Shown: one piece after another, positions 61,967-64,000 of the stretch
Numbering within the stretch: position 1 is the first letter of the stretch
How the letters are laid out: each line of letters begins with the position of its first letter
Assembly: GCF_000151665.1 (NCBI RefSeq)
Contig: NW_013171816.1
Location: forward strand, 253,001 to 317,000
Length of the DNA: 64,000 nucleotides
Origin: Blastocystis hominis
Lineage: Eukaryota > Sar > Bigyra > Opalinata > Blastocystidae
Direction of reading: 5' to 3'
Position numbers and translations under genes: made by a program
Notes under the pieces: generated by a model
Databases searched by the model: none
What the model was told of the DNA's origin: nothing
The model's input: the letters and a program-made list of their open reading frames with translations, nothing else

Positions 61967-63915
61967 ATGTCTAACGTGGAAGTGAAGGTGGATGAAAAAC
62001 AGAAGGTTGATGCGAAAGGAATGGGGTTGCAGAACAATGAGTTGATCAGTGATCTGACAACGTTTACTCCCCAGTCCATTGTGCCTGAGGTGGAAGTAAA
62101 GGTGACTCCGAAAGTCGAAATGGAAGTTGTTGAAAGTGGTTTACTTACAAACTCGAGAGTTGTACTTTTTTCTGGTTATTATTCTTAGTTTGCTGTTAGT
62201 TTGATTAAGTCTATCACTGGTTCTGGTTGTCTTGGAATTCCATTTTCAATTATGAACGTATTGAAACACAGATTGTATAACGGCTTAGATGGGTATTGTT
62301 CCTACAATTATTATGTTTGCTTTCGTTGCCTGGGTTAACGTGATCAACTCGAAGTACCTTATCGAATCGAACGACGGAATTCGGAAGCATGTGGTCCCAG
62401 TGCATCATTCGAATCGCGTTATCAGCAATGATTACGGTAACCTTATGTTTCAAGTGTGTTTTCTTTGTATTGTTTTATTCTTTAGTTATGGGGAAACCCT
62501 GGCTATTACACCTTCCTTTTCTTTTTCTTTGTGACCATATGGGGTATTATCATCGGCACAATCGTTTCCCTCCTTTTTTTCATTCATTCCCAGATCGGCG
62601 TCATGGACAACATTAAAAACTTGAACTGGCCCGAAGACTTCTTAGGCGGTGCCTCCAGTCGCAATCTCATCTTCCACATCATCCTCACCCTTCTCATCTA
62701 CATCGTCTCCTGCATCCAAGACCTCGAGTTTCCCCGTTTCCCCTTTTTAACGCATAGCAAGCTCTTCTTCGTCTCTTGGTTCGGAATCTTCACGCTTCTC
62801 ATCTCCTACCTCGCCGTCGTCATGTTTCTCCGTTTCTCCTTTTTAACGTTTAGCTACGGTTTCGTTTCGTTCTCTCCGAAGCTCTCCTCCTCGCTTTTCT
62901 GGTTCTCCAATTTCCAGAACTTCGCCAAGTCCCTCGGCATCGCGCCGTATTCCCTCGGGTACAACTTCGCCTTCCTCACTTTCTACGTTTCCCCCGCGGT
63001 TCCTGCTCACGCGTAGAAGCAAGTCCGCCACGAGGAGCAGCCGCGCACGTACCGCGTGACGAAGCAATGCGTGGTGGGCATCTGCTTCGCGTACCTCTCT
63101 CTGGCGTCGCTAGCGGCGGTGTTTTTCAGCGCGGATCCCCGCGGGGTGCAGCAGATCATCGTGCAGAACCTGCCCGCGTCGTCGTGGGCGGCGGCGCTGA
63201 TTTATGTGCTGGTGGCGGCGTCGTGTCTGTGCACCATGCCGGTGTTCATCTCGACGACGGCGGAGCTGCTGGAGAGCGGATGTGTGGAAACGGGGAAGCG
63301 GTGAGGCGTAGGCCCGAAGGGAAAGATGACGTTCTTTGTGAGGGATTGGAGAAGGCTGGCGATTCGGGGAGTGCAGGTGGGAGTGCTGAGCGGAATTACT
63401 TACGCGGTGCCGTTCTTTAGCGATATTTGTAGTTTTGATATCCGCGTTGTGGCTGTTTGTTTGTGTGTTTGTTTGTGTGTGGAAGAGGAGTGAGGGAGTA
63501 TTGGATTTCTATTGCTTCTTGTTTTTTGATGTGGAATTGATTCAATGATGTGGAATTGATTCAATGATTTGGAATTCATTCATTGATTTCTTTTTTCTTT
63601 TTGTATTGAACGTGGCTTTCTTTCTGCCATTCCCTGGCTTCCTTCGTAGCCTTTTGTCCTCTCTCTCTCTTTCTCTCTCTCTTTTGCTATGTATTGTGTA
63701 TTGATCGTTTTGTTTCCTTCATTCCACTCGGAGGATTCGCTTTCGTGGTGACTTCGATGATTATTCCTGTGATGATTCACTACTTCCTGTTCAAGGATAC
63801 TCTGTCTTTTAAAGGTTATTTTATGCATGGATTTATTTTCCTCTCGTCGGTTTTGATAATGGTTGTCTCGTCCTATTACTCCCTGATCGAGCTCGGATCT
63901 AAGCTTTCGTCTTAA
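61967..63915 (+). CDS. AAAP-family amino-acid transporter
   Basis: Secondary amino-acid transporter (SLC36/SLC38-like), about 480 residues. ATG 61967 opens MSNVEVKVDEKQKVDAKGM; an in-frame ATG at 61910 is also possible. After a hydrophilic N-terminus and a 30-nt intron comes the family signature SLIKSITGSGCLGIPFSIM (TM1). Further 30-32-nt introns separate TM segments including GIVPTIIMFAFVAWVNVI, YTFLFFFFVTIWGIIIG, NLIFHIILTLLIYIVSC, VVGICFAYLSLASLAAVFF and VRDWRRLAIRGVQVG. After a 290-nt AT-AC intron follow FVGGFAFVVTSMIIPVMIH and the last helix pair to TAA 63913-63915. The exon at 63.0-63.3 kb is much more GC-rich than its surroundings. Substrate not predictable. Confidence 0.85.
63438..63727 (+). 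other. probable U12-type AT-AC intron in the AAAP gene (290 nt)
   Basis: Begins ATATCCGCG and ends TTTCCTTCATTCCAC. Removal gives FSDICSF|VGGFAFVVTSM, matching the conserved AAAP late TM region, in frame. Nearly ten times longer than the other introns of the gene. It contains TGTTTGTG repeats, three GATGTGGAATTGATTCAAT-like units (63528-63585) and a CT run. The 5' site departs from consensus after ATATCC. Confidence 0.6.
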
Positions 63916-63981
63916 TTTTTACTACCACTCAATAGGAATAATGAAAATCAATTTAATTTTTTAATATCAATGAAGTCGGAT

Positions 63982-63989
63982 TGTTTGTT
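63982..63989 (+). terminator. polyadenylation motif TGTTTGTT of the AAAP gene
   Basis: Exact motif 66 nt after the encoded TAA, just inside the right edge of the window. Confidence 0.5.
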
Positions 63990-64000
63990 ATAAAACGAGT

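Overview
The window is nuclear DNA of a compact-genome protist, most likely Blastocystis or a very close stramenopile relative. Four observations support this. (i) Wherever a conserved protein can be read, it is cut by GT-AG introns of only 28-34 nt, usually ending in TAG. (ii) Gene ends carry the motif TGTTTGTT or a near variant. (iii) Several genes have no encoded stop codon: the last in-frame T lies exactly 5 nt before that motif, so poly(A) addition would complete a UAA. This mechanism is known from Blastocystis. (iv) Genes alternate strands with gaps of tens of bases. The assignment is inference; no rRNA or marker comparison could be run.

Layout, 0-35 kb: a housekeeping block. In order it holds a TMEM260/DUF2723 membrane protein (-, cut by the window edge), an ATAD2/Yta7 AAA-bromodomain ATPase (+), p115/USO1 (-), an EDC4/Ge-1-like decapping scaffold (-), actin (+), a long TPR-like protein (-) with a small unidentified gene at its 5' side, TAF5 (-), an MFS transporter (-), an unidentified charged protein (-), a MORN-repeat protein (+), a 1.5 kb non-coding stretch with a TCTA microsatellite, an ornithine-decarboxylase-like protein that lacks the catalytic Cys (+), a CaMKK-like kinase (+), an unidentified small protein (-), the membrin/BOS1 SNARE (+) and MCM8 (-).

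35-59 kb: one giant minus-strand gene of about 24 kb encoding roughly 7,800-7,900 residues. Its order is signal peptide, about 38 near-identical 91-residue Cys-rich repeats (273 bp each), about 17 cadherin repeats, a series of IPT/TIG domains, a Cys-rich juxtamembrane segment, about nine membrane segments and an acidic tail. 59-64 kb: a possible multi-pass membrane protein, a small C4 zinc-binding protein, an unresolved multi-exon coding region and an AAAP-type amino-acid transporter.

The most striking observation is a second intron class. Five introns, in three genes, begin with AT (four of them ATATCCTT, the textbook U12-type 5' site). They end in AC (four) or AG (one), carry a TTTCYYNAY branch-like motif just before the 3' end, and splice precisely into conserved protein motifs. 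They are 42-53 nt (one is 290 nt), longer than the 28-34 nt major-class introns around them. The second notable feature is the set of stop codons completed by polyadenylation, one of which gives the kinase a C-terminal CVIL prenylation box.
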